DNA of 64,000 nucleotides from Algoriphagus lutimaris (GCF_017051705.1 NZ_JAFIDJ010000001.1:2480745-2544744); one strand, 5' to 3'. Positions 8,559-16,933 are shown, counted from the first letter of the stretch. Numbers and translations are program-made. The notes: generated from the sequence alone by a model not told the origin.

Positions 8559-9011
8559 TATCCATTTTGAATAGATTTGATCAGGAGGGCAATTTTCTTT
8601 TGTTCTTACCTCGGGATTGTAACCTCGATATTTATCTGATTTCGAGGAGCACATCCCGAAGAGTGGATAGCCTAAATAAAAAACCTCCGATATCTTCTCG
8701 ACTCCGGAGGTTTACATTTTTCGGATATATTACGTTACTAGAGATTTCTCAGTTCCCGATAATCGGAACTTGAAGTTCCTCCTTCGAAATGACCTAATCA
8801 CTATAGCGCCAACCTACCTCCGGCAGCCAATCTGACCACTGACCACTGACCACTGACCACTGACCACTGACCACTGAAAACTAATTCAGTATACTACAAA
8901 CCTAGCAATAGTTCTTTTTCATTTATTGTGTGGAAGTTATAAACCTGGTGATCAAAAACTTTAAGGTATGGTAGAGATGGAAGCCAATGAAATCCTTATT
9001 TTGGATTACCC
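8557..9011 (+). repeat. Full-length noncoding module, copy 1
   Basis: It begins exactly at the TT of the previous GTT and carries all blocks in order. These are a (TATCCATTTTGAATAG, 8560-8575), b (TCGGGATTGTAACCTCG, about 8610-8660), c (AAACCTCCG 8681-8689 / CGGAGGTTT 8705-8713 hairpin), d (about 8741-8794), e (six TGACCAC units, 8833-8874) and f (about 8878-9004). With the closing hairpin 9012-9088 it makes a 530-base unit without a gene. Copies 2 and 3 are at 11003 and 17751. Confidence 0.7.
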
Positions 9012-9088
9012 AACACTGAACTAATACGGTTGAAGACCATGCAAATAGGTTTGCATAGGATATAGATTATTAGGTTTATACCCGTGTT
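9012..9088 (+). repeat. attC-like hairpin, GTGTTG type (best example)
   Basis: Three nested perfect stems: AACAC (9012-9016)/GTGTT (9084-9088), CTAATA (9021-9026)/TATTAG (9068-9073) and ATGCAAA (9039-9045)/TTTGCAT (9050-9056). The left end ACCCAAC (9008-9014) fits the attC R'' consensus RYYYAAC exactly. It closes noncoding module copy 1, and the esterase gene starts 21 bases later. Confidence 0.55.
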
Positions 9089-9108
9089 GTCTAAAATTAA
9101 TAAACGAT

Positions 9109-9918
9109 ATGAAAGGGTTACTTGTACTTGGATTGATTTTGATTTCTCAATTTTCGATGGCTCAAGACACGATCTGTATAAACAAAACCATTGAGCACAA
9201 AATATATTCTGAATACTTAGAAGAAGAACGAAGCTATTGGATTAGTTTACCGCTTAATTATTCAGATACATTAAGCTATCCTGTCATCTATGTCTTAGAT
9301 GCCGAATGGAGGTTTGACTTAATAAGAAATATCACTTTTTATTTAGGTGCAGACGGGAAAATTCAAAACTCAATCATTGTCGGTATTCCCCATATTGACT
9401 GGGAAGAAAAAAGAGGTCGAGACCTAACCTTTAGTCAATCAAGAAATGAATATGATGGAGAAAAAGTTGATTCAACCTGGTACAATGAGGCAAATTCAGG
9501 ACAGGGCATGAAATTCTATCATTATTTTATTCATGAATTGATTCCTGAAGTAAACAACAACTACCCCACCAATAGTTACGAAACATTGATCGGCCACTCT
9601 TATGGAGGTTATTTTGGAGGATATATCTTATCCTTAAATCATCCCTTCGAAGTGATTCATATGTACGATCCTTCAATTTGGTTTAGCAATGGAGAAGTTA
9701 TTAATAGGCTAAAAAACAATAATTTACAGAAGGAGGTAAAAATACATTTAACGTATCAGCCTATCCCAGAATTCCACAAAAGTAAAATTGAAGAATTCAT
9801 ATCAGAGCTAGAGAAGAACCAGAAAGTAAGTTTAACAACTGAATTTTATAGGGATGAAACCCACAATTCTTTGTTTCTGGATAGTTTTTACCAAGGAATT
9901 ACGAAAACTAATAAATGA
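9109..9918 (+). CDS. Secreted alpha/beta hydrolase, putative esterase D family
   Basis: 269 residues with a cleavable signal peptide (LVLGLILISQFSMAQ). It resembles the putative esterase family that includes S-formylglutathione hydrolase and enterochelin esterases: YPVIYVLDAEW early, GRDLTFSQSR, then the nucleophile elbow GHSYGG with Ser164, followed by AYD-like MYDPSIWF and a late DETHNS carrying the likely catalytic His. It probably hydrolyses esters in the periplasm; the substrate is unknown and no siderophore genes are near. The start follows 21 bases after an attC-like end. Confidence 0.75.
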   Translation: MKGLLVLGLILISQFSMAQDTICINKTIEHKIYSEYLEEERSYWISLPLNYSDTLSYPVIYVLDAEWRFDLIRNITFYLGADGKIQNSIIVGIPHIDWEEKRGRDLTFSQSRNEYDGEKVDSTWYNEANSGQGMKFYHYFIHELIPEVNNNYPTNSYETLIGHSYGGYFGGYILSLNHPFEVIHMYDPSIWFSNGEVINRLKNNNLQKEVKIHLTYQPIPEFHKSKIEEFISELEKNQKVSLTTEFYRDETHNSLFLDSFYQGITKTNK

Positions 9919-10128
9919 CCTGATTTCACCACTGCCAACCTCCCTCCGGCAAGCAAGCTGATCACTGTCCACTGATCACTTTGAACTCATTCAGTATCCT
10001 AAAAACCTTTCAAAAGTTATTTTTCATCAATTGGGAGGAGATCAAAAGCTTTTTGATCAAAAAAATTTTAGGATTGGATAAAGATAAATTTCAATGAAAT
10101 CCTTAAATTATTATAGTCGCTCCACCTT
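9919..10128 (+). repeat. Spacer 8: degenerate heptamers and block f
   Basis: It contains TGATCACTGTCCACTGATCAC (about 9959-9979), a decayed form of the heptamer block, and block f (about 9983-10110). Spacer 9 carries an almost identical stretch (about 11285-11435), pointing to recent duplication. Confidence 0.6.
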
Positions 10129-10187
10129 CTTGTGGATAATTGTGATATATACACAATAGATTTTCGGAGTTGTATATACAAGTGTTG
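10129..10187 (+). repeat. attC-like hairpin, GTGTTG type
   Basis: CTTGT (10129-10133) pairs with ACAAG (10178-10182), followed by GTGTTG ending at 10187. The perfect inner stem is ATTGTG (10139-10144)/CACAAT (10152-10157). It is nearly identical to the element at 7516-7577. Confidence 0.45.
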
Positions 10188-10215
10188 TGCTTCATTATGA
10201 CCAACCACTGAGCAT

Positions 10216-10932
10216 ATGATAAAATTCTTTAAAAAGATTCGACAAAGATTATTGACCGAAAATAAATTTAGTAAATACATCTTTTACGCGATAGGTGAAA
10301 TTATTTTGGTTGTGGTTGGTATTCTAATAGCATTACAGGTTAATACCTGGAATGAATGGAGAAAGGACAGAAAACAAGAAAAAGAGATTTTAATCGACCT
10401 AAAACTGAACCTTGAAAATAACATAACCATTTTTAGAGCAAGAATAGATTATTTTAATTTTGGTCAAAAATCAGGTAAGATTATTATGGACGTGATTGAT
10501 AATAAACTACCAAATCATGACTCACTGGGAATTTACTTTTTTAAGGCAACAGGAGGATATGGAGGAGCTGATGTAATTTCTTTCGTAGGCTATGAAGCAT
10601 TTAGAAACAATGGATTTAGTCTTGTCGCTAATAAATCTTTAAAAGATGAGATATTGAAGTTGTTCGAAAACACTTATAGTCATTTAATTTCTATTGATGG
10701 AACATTTGTTCAACACAACTCATATCAAAGAGAGATTTTAGGGCAACTCTTCTATCAGAACGAAGATGATTCACTTATGCCTTATGACTATGATATGATT
10801 CTGAAATCTCAAACATACTATTCTTCGCTGACTGATTTCTATCACAATTATGGATGGATGAAAGAGGAAACAAACAAAGGATTATCAGAAACTCGTAGAG
10901 TGCTAAAACTAATAAATGAAGAATTAGAATAA
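10216..10932 (+). CDS. DUF6090 family membrane protein (paralogue 4)
   Basis: 238 residues: MIKFFKKIRQRLLTENKFSKY, one helix (about residues 27-46, GEIILVVVGILIALQV), NTWNEWRKDRKQEKE, then a helical domain ending with the family-typical RRVLKLINEELE. Function is unknown. It has the shared leader GTTGTGCTTCATTATGACC (10184-10202). The downstream 62-base attC-like site begins 12 bases after the stop. Confidence 0.8.
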   Translation: MIKFFKKIRQRLLTENKFSKYIFYAIGEIILVVVGILIALQVNTWNEWRKDRKQEKEILIDLKLNLENNITIFRARIDYFNFGQKSGKIIMDVIDNKLPNHDSLGIYFFKATGGYGGADVISFVGYEAFRNNGFSLVANKSLKDEILKLFENTYSHLISIDGTFVQHNSYQREILGQLFYQNEDDSLMPYDYDMILKSQTYYSSLTDFYHNYGWMKEETNKGLSETRRVLKLINEELE

Positions 10933-10943
10933 AAACGAACCAC

Positions 10944-11005
10944 CAACAGTGCATAAAATGTTCATTGCGAGCAAAAGCTCGCAACGCCATTTATGCTAAC
11001 CGTTG
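10944..11005 (+). repeat. attC-like hairpin, 62 bases, short type (best short example)
   Basis: Ends CAAC (10944-10947)/GTTG (11002-11005), arms GCATAAAATG (10951-10960)/CATTTATGC (10988-10996), and a perfect inner stem TTGCGAGC (10965-10972)/GCTCGCAA (10977-10984) closing on AAAA. Size, symmetry and the bulged arms are those of an integron attC site. The arms are shared with 8499-8558 but the inner stem is not. Confidence 0.65.
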
Positions 11006-11450
11006 TATCCAATTTGAATAGCTTTGATAAAGAAGGTAATATTCCTTTTAATAATACTTCGGGATTGCAACCGCGATATTTTTCGGGTCCCGAAGAGCAC
11101 ATCCCGAAGAGTAGATAACCAAAATAAAAAAAACTCTGAAATCTTCCTGACTCAGGAGGTTTATATCTTTCAGCTTTTGTGCATTGCACAAGAGATTTCT
11201 CAGTTCCCAAATAACCGGGGCTGGCAGTTCCCCCTTCGAAATGACCCAATCACCATATTGTCAACCTCCCTCAGGCAAGCAAGCTGATCACTGTCCACTG
11301 ATCACTTTGAACTCATTCAGTATCCTACAAACCTTTCAAAAGTTATTTTTCATCAATTGGGAGGAGCTTATAACTCTTGTGATCAAAAAATTTTGGGCAA
11401 GGATAAAGATGGAAGTCGCTGAAAATCTTATTTTTATAAAAAGCACCATA
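11003..11450 (+). repeat. Full-length noncoding module, copy 2
   Basis: It starts at the TT of the preceding GTT. Block a is TTGTATCCAATTTGAATAG (11003-11021). Then come b (about 11055-11100), c (CTCTGAAATC...CAGGAGG, about 11127-11165), d (about 11191-11246), degenerate e (about 11285-11306) and f (about 11308-11435). It is closed by the hairpin at 11451-11516. No gene is present; short frames here are repeat artefacts. Confidence 0.7.
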
Positions 11451-11516
11451 CCAACTCGTGGCTAATTGGGGTGTATTCGCTAAAGCATATTGGTGTCACA
11501 TAAGTACAAGTGTTGG
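11451..11516 (+). repeat. attC-like hairpin, GTGTTG type
   Basis: CCAAC (11451-11455) pairs perfectly with GTTGG (11512-11516). The inner sequence, with GGGGTGTATTCGC and TTGGTGTCAC, is more diverged than in other copies. It is followed after 73 bases by a membrane protein gene. Confidence 0.4.
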
Positions 11517-11589
11517 CAGCAATCAGGATAGTTCGATAACAATAGCAAAACGATAAAAAGATTTTTAAAAATATTAGAGGCTTTAAAGG

Positions 11590-12153
11590 ATGAAAAGTAT
11601 GAGAAGCAAAAAAAAGGAAAATTTAATATTTATATGGCGAATTACTGTGGCGCATACCATTGCATATTTCTGCGCTGGAATTTTTGCACTATTCGTAATA
11701 GATTATAAATCCTGGTTTTCAGAAGGTGCTATTTCATCTTTCATGTTACCAACGGATACGCCAATTGTTGCACTCGGGCCTGCATTCCAAATTATTAGAG
11801 GACTTATAATGGCGATGGTGTTATTGCCTTTGAGAAAAATATTTATAGACGGGAATTACGGTTTTTTTAAGTTGTGGCTTTTGATATTAGGGCTTTCGGT
11901 ATTTTCTACTTTCGCAGCCGCCATGGGTTCACTTGACGGGTTCATCTATACAAATGTTCCAATTATTGAACAAATAATGGGTTATCCTGAAGCATTATTG
12001 TGGGTTACACTATTCGTCGGAATATTAAAAGCATTTTATAAATTGGAGAGCCGAGCGATCAACGTAATTGCCATCGTTTTTTTTGCTTTGATTATTTTCA
12101 TGAGCATTATGGGATATTTAGAAGGGTTGGGAATTCTTGATACACAACAATAA
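11590..12153 (+). CDS. Four-helix membrane protein, unknown function
   Basis: 187 residues. A basic N-terminus (MRSKKKENLI) is followed by four hydrophobic stretches at about residues 13-35, 65-85, 90-115 and 120-185 (the last can be read as two helices). The segment GPAFQIIRGLIMAMVLLPLRKIF is conserved-looking, but I do not recognise the family. It has no lipobox and no catalytic motif. A second in-frame ATG at 11599 is possible. It is a single gene between repeat spacers. Confidence 0.6.
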   Translation: MKSMRSKKKENLIFIWRITVAHTIAYFCAGIFALFVIDYKSWFSEGAISSFMLPTDTPIVALGPAFQIIRGLIMAMVLLPLRKIFIDGNYGFFKLWLLILGLSVFSTFAAAMGSLDGFIYTNVPIIEQIMGYPEALLWVTLFVGILKAFYKLESRAINVIAIVFFALIIFMSIMGYLEGLGILDTQQ

Positions 12154-12347
12154 AGGACATAAATGCCTGTTGCTAACATTTTGTATAGGTAATGTCCCTA
12201 TCATACCATTTTCTGCCCAACAGATACCTTCGAGGAGCTACTGTGTCCGGTTTTTACCAGTAAACGGAAAGGAACTTTTAACTCTTAGGTCAAAAACTTT
12301 TAGGATAAGGTAGAGATGAAAGTCATTGAAAATCTTAATTTGGATTG
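12154..12347 (+). repeat. Spacer 10: decayed hairpin and block f
   Basis: It includes GTATAGG (12184-12190) facing CCTATCATAC, a degenerate relative of the 7096-7165 inverted repeat (about 12233-12275), and a shortened block f (about 12274-12342). No gene is present. Confidence 0.5.
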
Positions 12348-12428
12348 AACAATAACCAATTCACTCTGAACCAATTGAATAGTCACGAAATAGACTAAGC
12401 AGAACTAGGCTCTTATAAGAAGCGTTGG
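12348..12428 (+). repeat. attC-like element, CACTCTGAACC type (weak)
   Basis: It starts at AAC (12348-12350) and ends at GTTGG (12424-12428). The internal TTCACTCTGAACCAATTGAA is shared with the element at about 14525-14600, with roughly four-fifths identity over 75 bases by eye. Pairing of the ends is poorer than in other elements. Confidence 0.3.
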
Positions 12429-12442
12429 CAAACTTTGCAAAA

Positions 12443-14185
12443 ATGAAATCAAAAAATGAAATCACTCCATCTGAACTATTAGAAATCATAAAGCATGGGG
12501 CTCAGGTATGGGAGGAATGGCTGAAAAAAAATGCGCTTACTGAAAATTTTGACGAATATTTTAACAGCAATTTTCTTGATTCGGATATTGAATATATATC
12601 TCAAAAGGAGATGTTGGAAAGGAGAGTCAAAATCAATGGGCTATGCGAACTTGATCTTAGTGGTTTTGACCTACAGGAGTTTGATTTAAGATTTTTTCTT
12701 TTGAGAGGAGTAAATTTGGAAGGAGCGAATCTCTCAAATGCCAACTTGGAAGGAGTAAATCTCGAAAAAGCAAACCTTAAGGGAGCAACTCTTAAAGGGG
12801 TTATTCTTAAAGGAGCTAACCTTAAAGGAGCAAATCTCGAAAGAGTTAATCCCACAAAGGCAAGTGATTTAGATGATCCTTTTTTTTCAGAAAATCTTAG
12901 ATCAAATCCAGGTAAAGCGGCAGATTTTTCAGGGGCAAATATGGAAGGGGCTATTCTTGCCCATGCAAATCTTTATGGAGACAATCTATATGAAGCAAAT
13001 CTAAAAGAGGCAATTCTCACAGAAGTCATTCTAACGGAAGCATCTCTCGGTTCAGTAGATTTTACAAAAGCAAATCTTGTAAAAGCAAATCTTTGTAAAG
13101 CAGGTATTGGGTATGCGAATTTCACAGAGGCAAATCTTTATAAAGCATATATCCCATATTCAAGTCTTTTTCATGTAGATCTTACAGGAGCAAATCTTCA
13201 AGAAGCAGATCTTGAAGAATCAGATCTTAAAGAAGCAAATCTATCAGGAGCAAACCTTGAAGGAGCAAACCTTGAAAAAACAAATCTTGAAAAAGCAAAT
13301 CTGGAAGGTGCTAATCTTACACAAGTCGTTCTTACTCAAGCAATTCTTTTGAGCGCAAATTTTACAGGTGCAACCATCAGAAATTCAATCCTGGCATATA
13401 CAGTCATGATTGATACGAATCTTTCTAATGCAGACTTAACTAATACCATCTTGACTGGATCTAATTTTACATATACTAAAATAGAGAACGCCATTTTTGA
13501 TGGATGCAATGTATATGGAATTTCAGTTTGGGATTTAATCGGAGAACCAGCTTCACAAAATAATTTGGTTATTACCAATCAACAAGAACCTAATGTTAAC
13601 CCTATTATTACGGTAGATGATATTGAAGTAGCTCAGTTTATTTATTTGATGCTGAATAACACTAAAATTCGAAAAATTTTGACCACGATAACAGGTAAGG
13701 GAGTGTTAATTCTAGGTCGATTTTCTCCAGAAAGAAAGAAAATATTAGATGCTATTCGTAATAAGTTAAGAGAATTGGATTTTGTCCCTATGATGTTTGA
13801 TTTTGAACAAGTGGAATCCAGAGATTATACGGAGACCATTCAAATTTTAGCAGGTATGTCCAGGTTTGTTATCGCAGATATTACTAGCCCTAAAAGTAGT
13901 CCTCTTGAACTTCAAGCTACAGTTCCCAATTTTAAAATCCCACTTATTCCAATTATTCAAGAAGATGAACAGGCGTTTGCCATGTTTTCAGATTTAAAAG
14001 GAAAATACAAATGGGTGCTGGAAGAATTAAAATATACAAGTGAAGTTGATTTAATTAAAGCATTTCAAAAAGGAATAATTGATCGTGCAATTGAAAAAGA
14101 GAAAGAATTATTTAAAGAGAAAGAGAAGCCAAAATTTGATGAAGATGTAAAGGATAATCGCCCCTCTACCTCTGATTATTTTTAA
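12443..14185 (+). CDS. Pentapeptide-repeat protein with TIR/deoxyribosyltransferase-like C-terminal domain
   Basis: 580 residues from the ATG at 12443; the in-frame TTG at 12425 is a less likely start. Residues 1-60 are a helical N-terminal region (LLEIIKHGAQVWEEWL). About residues 65-360 are pentapeptide repeats (runs of GANLEGANLEKANL and similar), which fold as a right-handed beta-helix. The C-terminal part, about 405-545, is an alpha/beta domain: VLILGRFSPERKKILDAIRN, LDFVPMMFDFEQ, SRDYTETIQILAGMSRFVIADIT, then SSPLELQATVP. The FVIADIT strand and following Glu resemble nucleoside deoxyribosyltransferase and TIR-type folds (inference). No signal peptide is seen, so it should be cytosolic. 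The tail is charged (KEKEKPKFDED). Confidence 0.75.
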   Translation: MKSKNEITPSELLEIIKHGAQVWEEWLKKNALTENFDEYFNSNFLDSDIEYISQKEMLERRVKINGLCELDLSGFDLQEFDLRFFLLRGVNLEGANLSNANLEGVNLEKANLKGATLKGVILKGANLKGANLERVNPTKASDLDDPFFSENLRSNPGKAADFSGANMEGAILAHANLYGDNLYEANLKEAILTEVILTEASLGSVDFTKANLVKANLCKAGIGYANFTEANLYKAYIPYSSLFHVDLTGANLQEADLEESDLKEANLSGANLEGANLEKTNLEKANLEGANLTQVVLTQAILLSANFTGATIRNSILAYTVMIDTNLSNADLTNTILTGSNFTYTKIENAIFDGCNVYGISVWDLIGEPASQNNLVITNQQEPNVNPIITVDDIEVAQFIYLMLNNTKIRKILTTITGKGVLILGRFSPERKKILDAIRNKLRELDFVPMMFDFEQVESRDYTETIQILAGMSRFVIADITSPKSSPLELQATVPNFKIPLIPIIQEDEQAFAMFSDLKGKYKWVLEELKYTSEVDLIKAFQKGIIDRAIEKEKELFKEKEKPKFDEDVKDNRPSTSDYF

Positions 14186-14524
14186 GAGACTGATTGTTAC
14201 TATTAAAAATGGCAATTATTTGATTTTATGATGTTCAAGTAATTATTGCCATTTTGGATGCAATCCTGAACCCAAATCATAGGATTTAAATCTGTATTTT
14301 AAAAGCCCAGTATTTTTTCATCTTAAATGATTTAACCAAGAAGTTTACCAGCCTTTTGATCATTCTTTGAGATTACAACCGCGATAATTATCAGACCTAG
14401 AAGTGGGGAGTGATCACTGCAAACTGACCACTGAAAACTAATTAAGGATACTATAAGCCTTATGATCAAAGACTTTTGGGATAGGGTAGAGATGGAAGTC
14501 ATTGAAATCCTTATTTTAGAATAA
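14186..14524 (+). repeat. Spacer 11: inverted repeat plus blocks b, e, f
   Basis: A perfect 11-bp inverted repeat (14206-14255) is followed by GGATGCAATCCTGAACC (14256-14272), block b (about 14363-14410), one TGATCAC and one TGACCAC unit, and block f (about 14433-14520). No gene is present. Confidence 0.6.
14206..14255 (+). repeat. Perfect 11-bp inverted repeat after the pentapeptide gene
   Basis: AAAATGGCAAT (14206-14216) and ATTGCCATTTT (14245-14255) are exact complements around a 28-base AT-rich loop, 20 bases after the stop codon. It occupies the place where 8499 and 10944 carry the short attC-like site, so it may be that cassette's recombination hairpin or a terminator. Confidence 0.55.
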
Positions 14525-14605
14525 ACAACAAGTAATTCACTCTGAACCAATTGAATAGTTATGAAATAGGCTAGCCCAACCCAGGCTTTTACAAGTAATA
14601 GCAGT
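14525..14605 (+). repeat. attC-like element, CACTCTGAACC type, decayed
   Basis: AACAAC near 14525 is followed by TTCACTCTGAACCAATTGAA and a GCTTTTACAAG right arm, parallel to 12348-12428 but without a clean GTT end (TAATAGCAG instead). It is possibly an inactive copy. The TolB-like gene begins about 40 bases downstream. Confidence 0.3.
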
Positions 14606-14645
14606 ACTGATAAATTTTATCCCTGTCATTTTAAAATTCGACGAT

Positions 14646-15773
14646 ATGTCCACAATAAAAAAAGCTTTTCCATTCCGAAATTTTCTCCTTTCATGCATTT
14701 TACTACAGAGCATTAATGCGTTTGGTCAAGGCCAGGAAAAAACAGAACCCCAGTTAATTAATGCCAGTCCAACAGATAATTTACCTCCCTATATAAAACT
14801 TGTAAGCGGCTTTGGAGAACGTCCGGATTGGTCTCATGATGGCCGGTTCATTTTGTTTTTAGACAAACCAATGGGCGAAGTATATGAAATGGAATTAGCA
14901 ACTGGAATAATCCGTCCAAAAACCAGACATTTCAATCATTACGGTTTTACCAGAGCCATGTATTTATCAAATGGGGACATTCTACTTTCAGGTCCCAATG
15001 CACCATTTGACCCTACCAACATTGAAGAAAGGGATAAAGCGCGTGACTTAACCTGGTTGTATGTCATGGATAAAAATGGAAATACACCCCCGGTTTCATT
15101 AAACACACTCTGTGCTGAAGGTCCAGCTGTTTCCAGAAATAGGATGAGAATAGCCTGGACTCACCGGGACCGGCAATTACCTGAGCTAGGAAAAAACAGG
15201 GCAAAGCTATTAATGGCCGAAATAATTTATCAGGATGGAATTCCTAAGCTAGCCAACGAAAGGGAGATTTTTGATTCAAAACAATTACCCTTTTCACTGG
15301 GTCATGCAAGTCTTGAAACACAAAGCCTTGTCCCTCCCGAAGATGTAAAAGTAACTTTCGCTGTTTATACCATTGATAATGGGAATAATACGGATGTTTA
15401 TATGGTTGACAGCGAAACCGGAGAATACAGGACGATCACTAATTCCCCTTGCTGCTACGATGAGCCCGAAGGAATATTCCCTGATGGGTTACACACCTTA
15501 GTCGAACACGGGAATTCTGAGAAAAATGCCTGGCCTTTGCTAGATCTGTATAAATTGAAATTAGATGGTTCAGGGGCAATGCAAAGATTAACGCATTTCA
15601 CTGACTACAAGGGATACAAGGCCAATCAAGGAGTAATTTCAGACGATGGAAGATATTTATGTTTTCAGATAGGAAAAGATAATACAGAACCTGGCGTAGG
15701 CTTTGGTTTTCTAATCATGGATTTGGAAGAAGCTTCAAAACACCTGGAAGATTTTAAAACATATGATAAATAA
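14646..15773 (+). CDS. Secreted TolB-like WD40/PD40 propeller protein
   Basis: 375 residues. An N-terminal signal (FLLSCILLQSINAFGQ) is followed by a beta-propeller-type sequence with PD40-like motifs: RPDWSHDGRFILFLDK, GPAVSRNRMRIAWTHRD, NTDVYMVDSETGEYRTIT, GYKANQGVISDDGRYLCFQIG. These resemble TolB C-terminal repeats, where S-x-D-G/N turns mark each blade. A CC pair occurs in NSPCCYDEPEGIFPDG. The family usually serves protein or ligand binding, or carries peptidase domains; no peptidase domain is present here. It is likely periplasmic. It is a single-gene unit of the array. Confidence 0.75.
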   Translation: MSTIKKAFPFRNFLLSCILLQSINAFGQGQEKTEPQLINASPTDNLPPYIKLVSGFGERPDWSHDGRFILFLDKPMGEVYEMELATGIIRPKTRHFNHYGFTRAMYLSNGDILLSGPNAPFDPTNIEERDKARDLTWLYVMDKNGNTPPVSLNTLCAEGPAVSRNRMRIAWTHRDRQLPELGKNRAKLLMAEIIYQDGIPKLANEREIFDSKQLPFSLGHASLETQSLVPPEDVKVTFAVYTIDNGNNTDVYMVDSETGEYRTITNSPCCYDEPEGIFPDGLHTLVEHGNSEKNAWPLLDLYKLKLDGSGAMQRLTHFTDYKGYKANQGVISDDGRYLCFQIGKDNTEPGVGFGFLIMDLEEASKHLEDFKTYDK

Positions 15774-16041
15774 TAGAACTACAGCTACCAGTGTATTTAA
15801 GTACATGCAGGTTCGGGGCTATATTGAAATATGAAAACTTAATTCAAAGGGCAGCATTCACTGATAAGTTGAGGAGTTAAAACCCAGGATTACATATAAA
15901 AGAACCCTCCTTTAAAAACTTTCAGTAGCTCCTTTCTTTAGATCTATTTCATAGACGAAAAGGAGATTTTAAATCTTGTGATCAAAAACCTTTTGGAATA
16001 GGATAGAGATGAAACCCGCCGAAATCCCTATTTTGTTTACC
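15774..16041 (+). repeat. Spacer 12: block f, no gene
   Basis: The first 130 bases show nothing I recognise. Then come AGAACCCTCCTTTAAAAAC, a remote relative of the 7096 hairpin, and block f (about 15950-16034, GTGATCAAAAACCTTTTGG). Confidence 0.5.
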
Positions 16042-16122
16042 ACAACACTGAATTAATACTTATAAAAACCTTGCGGAAATTTACCAAAAGGGTATAGATT
16101 ATTGAGTTTAAACAAGTGTTGT
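16042..16122 (+). repeat. attC-like hairpin, GTGTTG type
   Basis: ACAACACT (16042-16049) and AGTGTTGT (16115-16122) are perfect 8-bp complements with AAC and GTT placed symmetrically. The TGAATTAATAC left arm and GTATAGATTATTGAG right arm match those of 9012-9088. Confidence 0.5.
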
Positions 16123-16209
16123 ACTTATCACGGGGCAAGTCATTTTTAGCGAGAAAATCAGGAAAACCAATACGTTAATATAATTTAATAATCAACTAAC
16201 TATAAAATC

Positions 16210-16617
16210 ATGACCATTGAACAAAACATTGAAATTATTGAATCATTATACAACGCTTTCTCAACTGGTGATATGCCAACCGTATTGGGGCTAATGCATC
16301 CTGATATCGAATGGAATGAGGCCGAAAGTAATTCCCTTGCCGAAGGAAACCCATACATTGGGCCAGATGCAATTTTAGAAGGCGTATTTACTAACCTTGG
16401 AAATAAACATGAATACTTTGGATTACAGGATATAAAAATCCATGGCATGAATAATAATATGATCCTAGCTACTCTACGGTACGATGCTAAAGTAAAATCT
16501 ACAGGTAAGGCTTATAATGCACAGGCTGCACATTTATGGACCCTTAATGATGAAGGAAAAATTATTGCCTTTCAACAATATGTAGACACCAAGAAATTGG
16601 CGGATTCAGAAGTATAG
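16210..16617 (+). CDS. NTF2-like / SnoaL-like domain protein
   Basis: 135 residues forming a single NTF2-like alpha+beta barrel: IEIIESLYNAFSTGDMPTVLGLMHPDIEWNE is the characteristic opening helix pair and strand, followed by GPDAILEGVF and strands ILATLRYDAK and AQAAHLWTLNDEGKIIAFQQYVDT. SnoaL-like proteins bind small hydrophobic ligands or act as isomerases or hydratases; the ligand cannot be predicted here. It is cytosolic, with no signal peptide. NTF2-like proteins are common cargo in integron cassettes (general knowledge), which fits the context. A leader of 88 bases separates it from the upstream hairpin. Confidence 0.85.
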   Translation: MTIEQNIEIIESLYNAFSTGDMPTVLGLMHPDIEWNEAESNSLAEGNPYIGPDAILEGVFTNLGNKHEYFGLQDIKIHGMNNNMILATLRYDAKVKSTGKAYNAQAAHLWTLNDEGKIIAFQQYVDTKKLADSEV

Positions 16618-16652
16618 GATTGATTAAGGCTACTGCCTAGAAATTTTATATT

Positions 16653-16784
16653 AACAATAGCTCAATATTGTATAACCGTAATTATTTCGGGTTCGACTAT
16701 GTCCGAATCCACATGGAGTTGCTATGGTCTGTGCCTGACAGATAAGCCGTATCTTAAAACCCGTAACTGACGGTTACACAATCC
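16653..16784 (+). repeat. Long attC-like hairpin, VCR-sized, right end altered
   Basis: GTATAACCG (16670-16678) pairs with CGGTTACAC (16771-16779) with one mismatch. The inner GGGTTCGACTATGTCCGAATCC and the CCCGTAACTGACGGTTA right arm are shared with 19281-19410. Left AAC is at 16653-16655. After ...ATCCG, where the sister copy continues TTAGGC, this copy continues CCCTAA, so the GTT end is lost exactly at the expected crossover point. Confidence 0.45.
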
Positions 16785-16933
16785 GCCCTAAAAAATCCTT
16801 CGAGCCCCCAGCACCCCTTTATTTATCGAGGGCTAAAAAGGAGATCATCAGCCTTGTGATCAAAAAAATTAAGGGTAGGAAAAAGATAGAAGTCACTGAA
16901 ATCCTTAATTTTATACGAAGCACTGCTCCTATC
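16785..16933 (+). repeat. Spacer 13: hairpin remnant and block f
   Basis: It holds a relative of the 7096 hairpin (CCTTCGAGCCCCCAGCACC, about 16795-16840) and block f (about 16850-16914). No gene is present. Confidence 0.5.

Noticed and set aside
10962-11465. Three overlapping frames (two +, one -) in spacer 9
   Set aside because: All lie in the noncoding module whose other copies break these frames, so they are chance frames.
12425-12442. TTG at 12425 as start of the pentapeptide protein
   Set aside because: It overlaps the GTTGG end of an attC-like element, and an ATG follows six codons later.
14485-14525. Possible mini-gene ATG GAA GTC ATT GAA ATC in block f
   Set aside because: The other copies of block f change the reading frame or lack the ATG, so the reading frame is not conserved.
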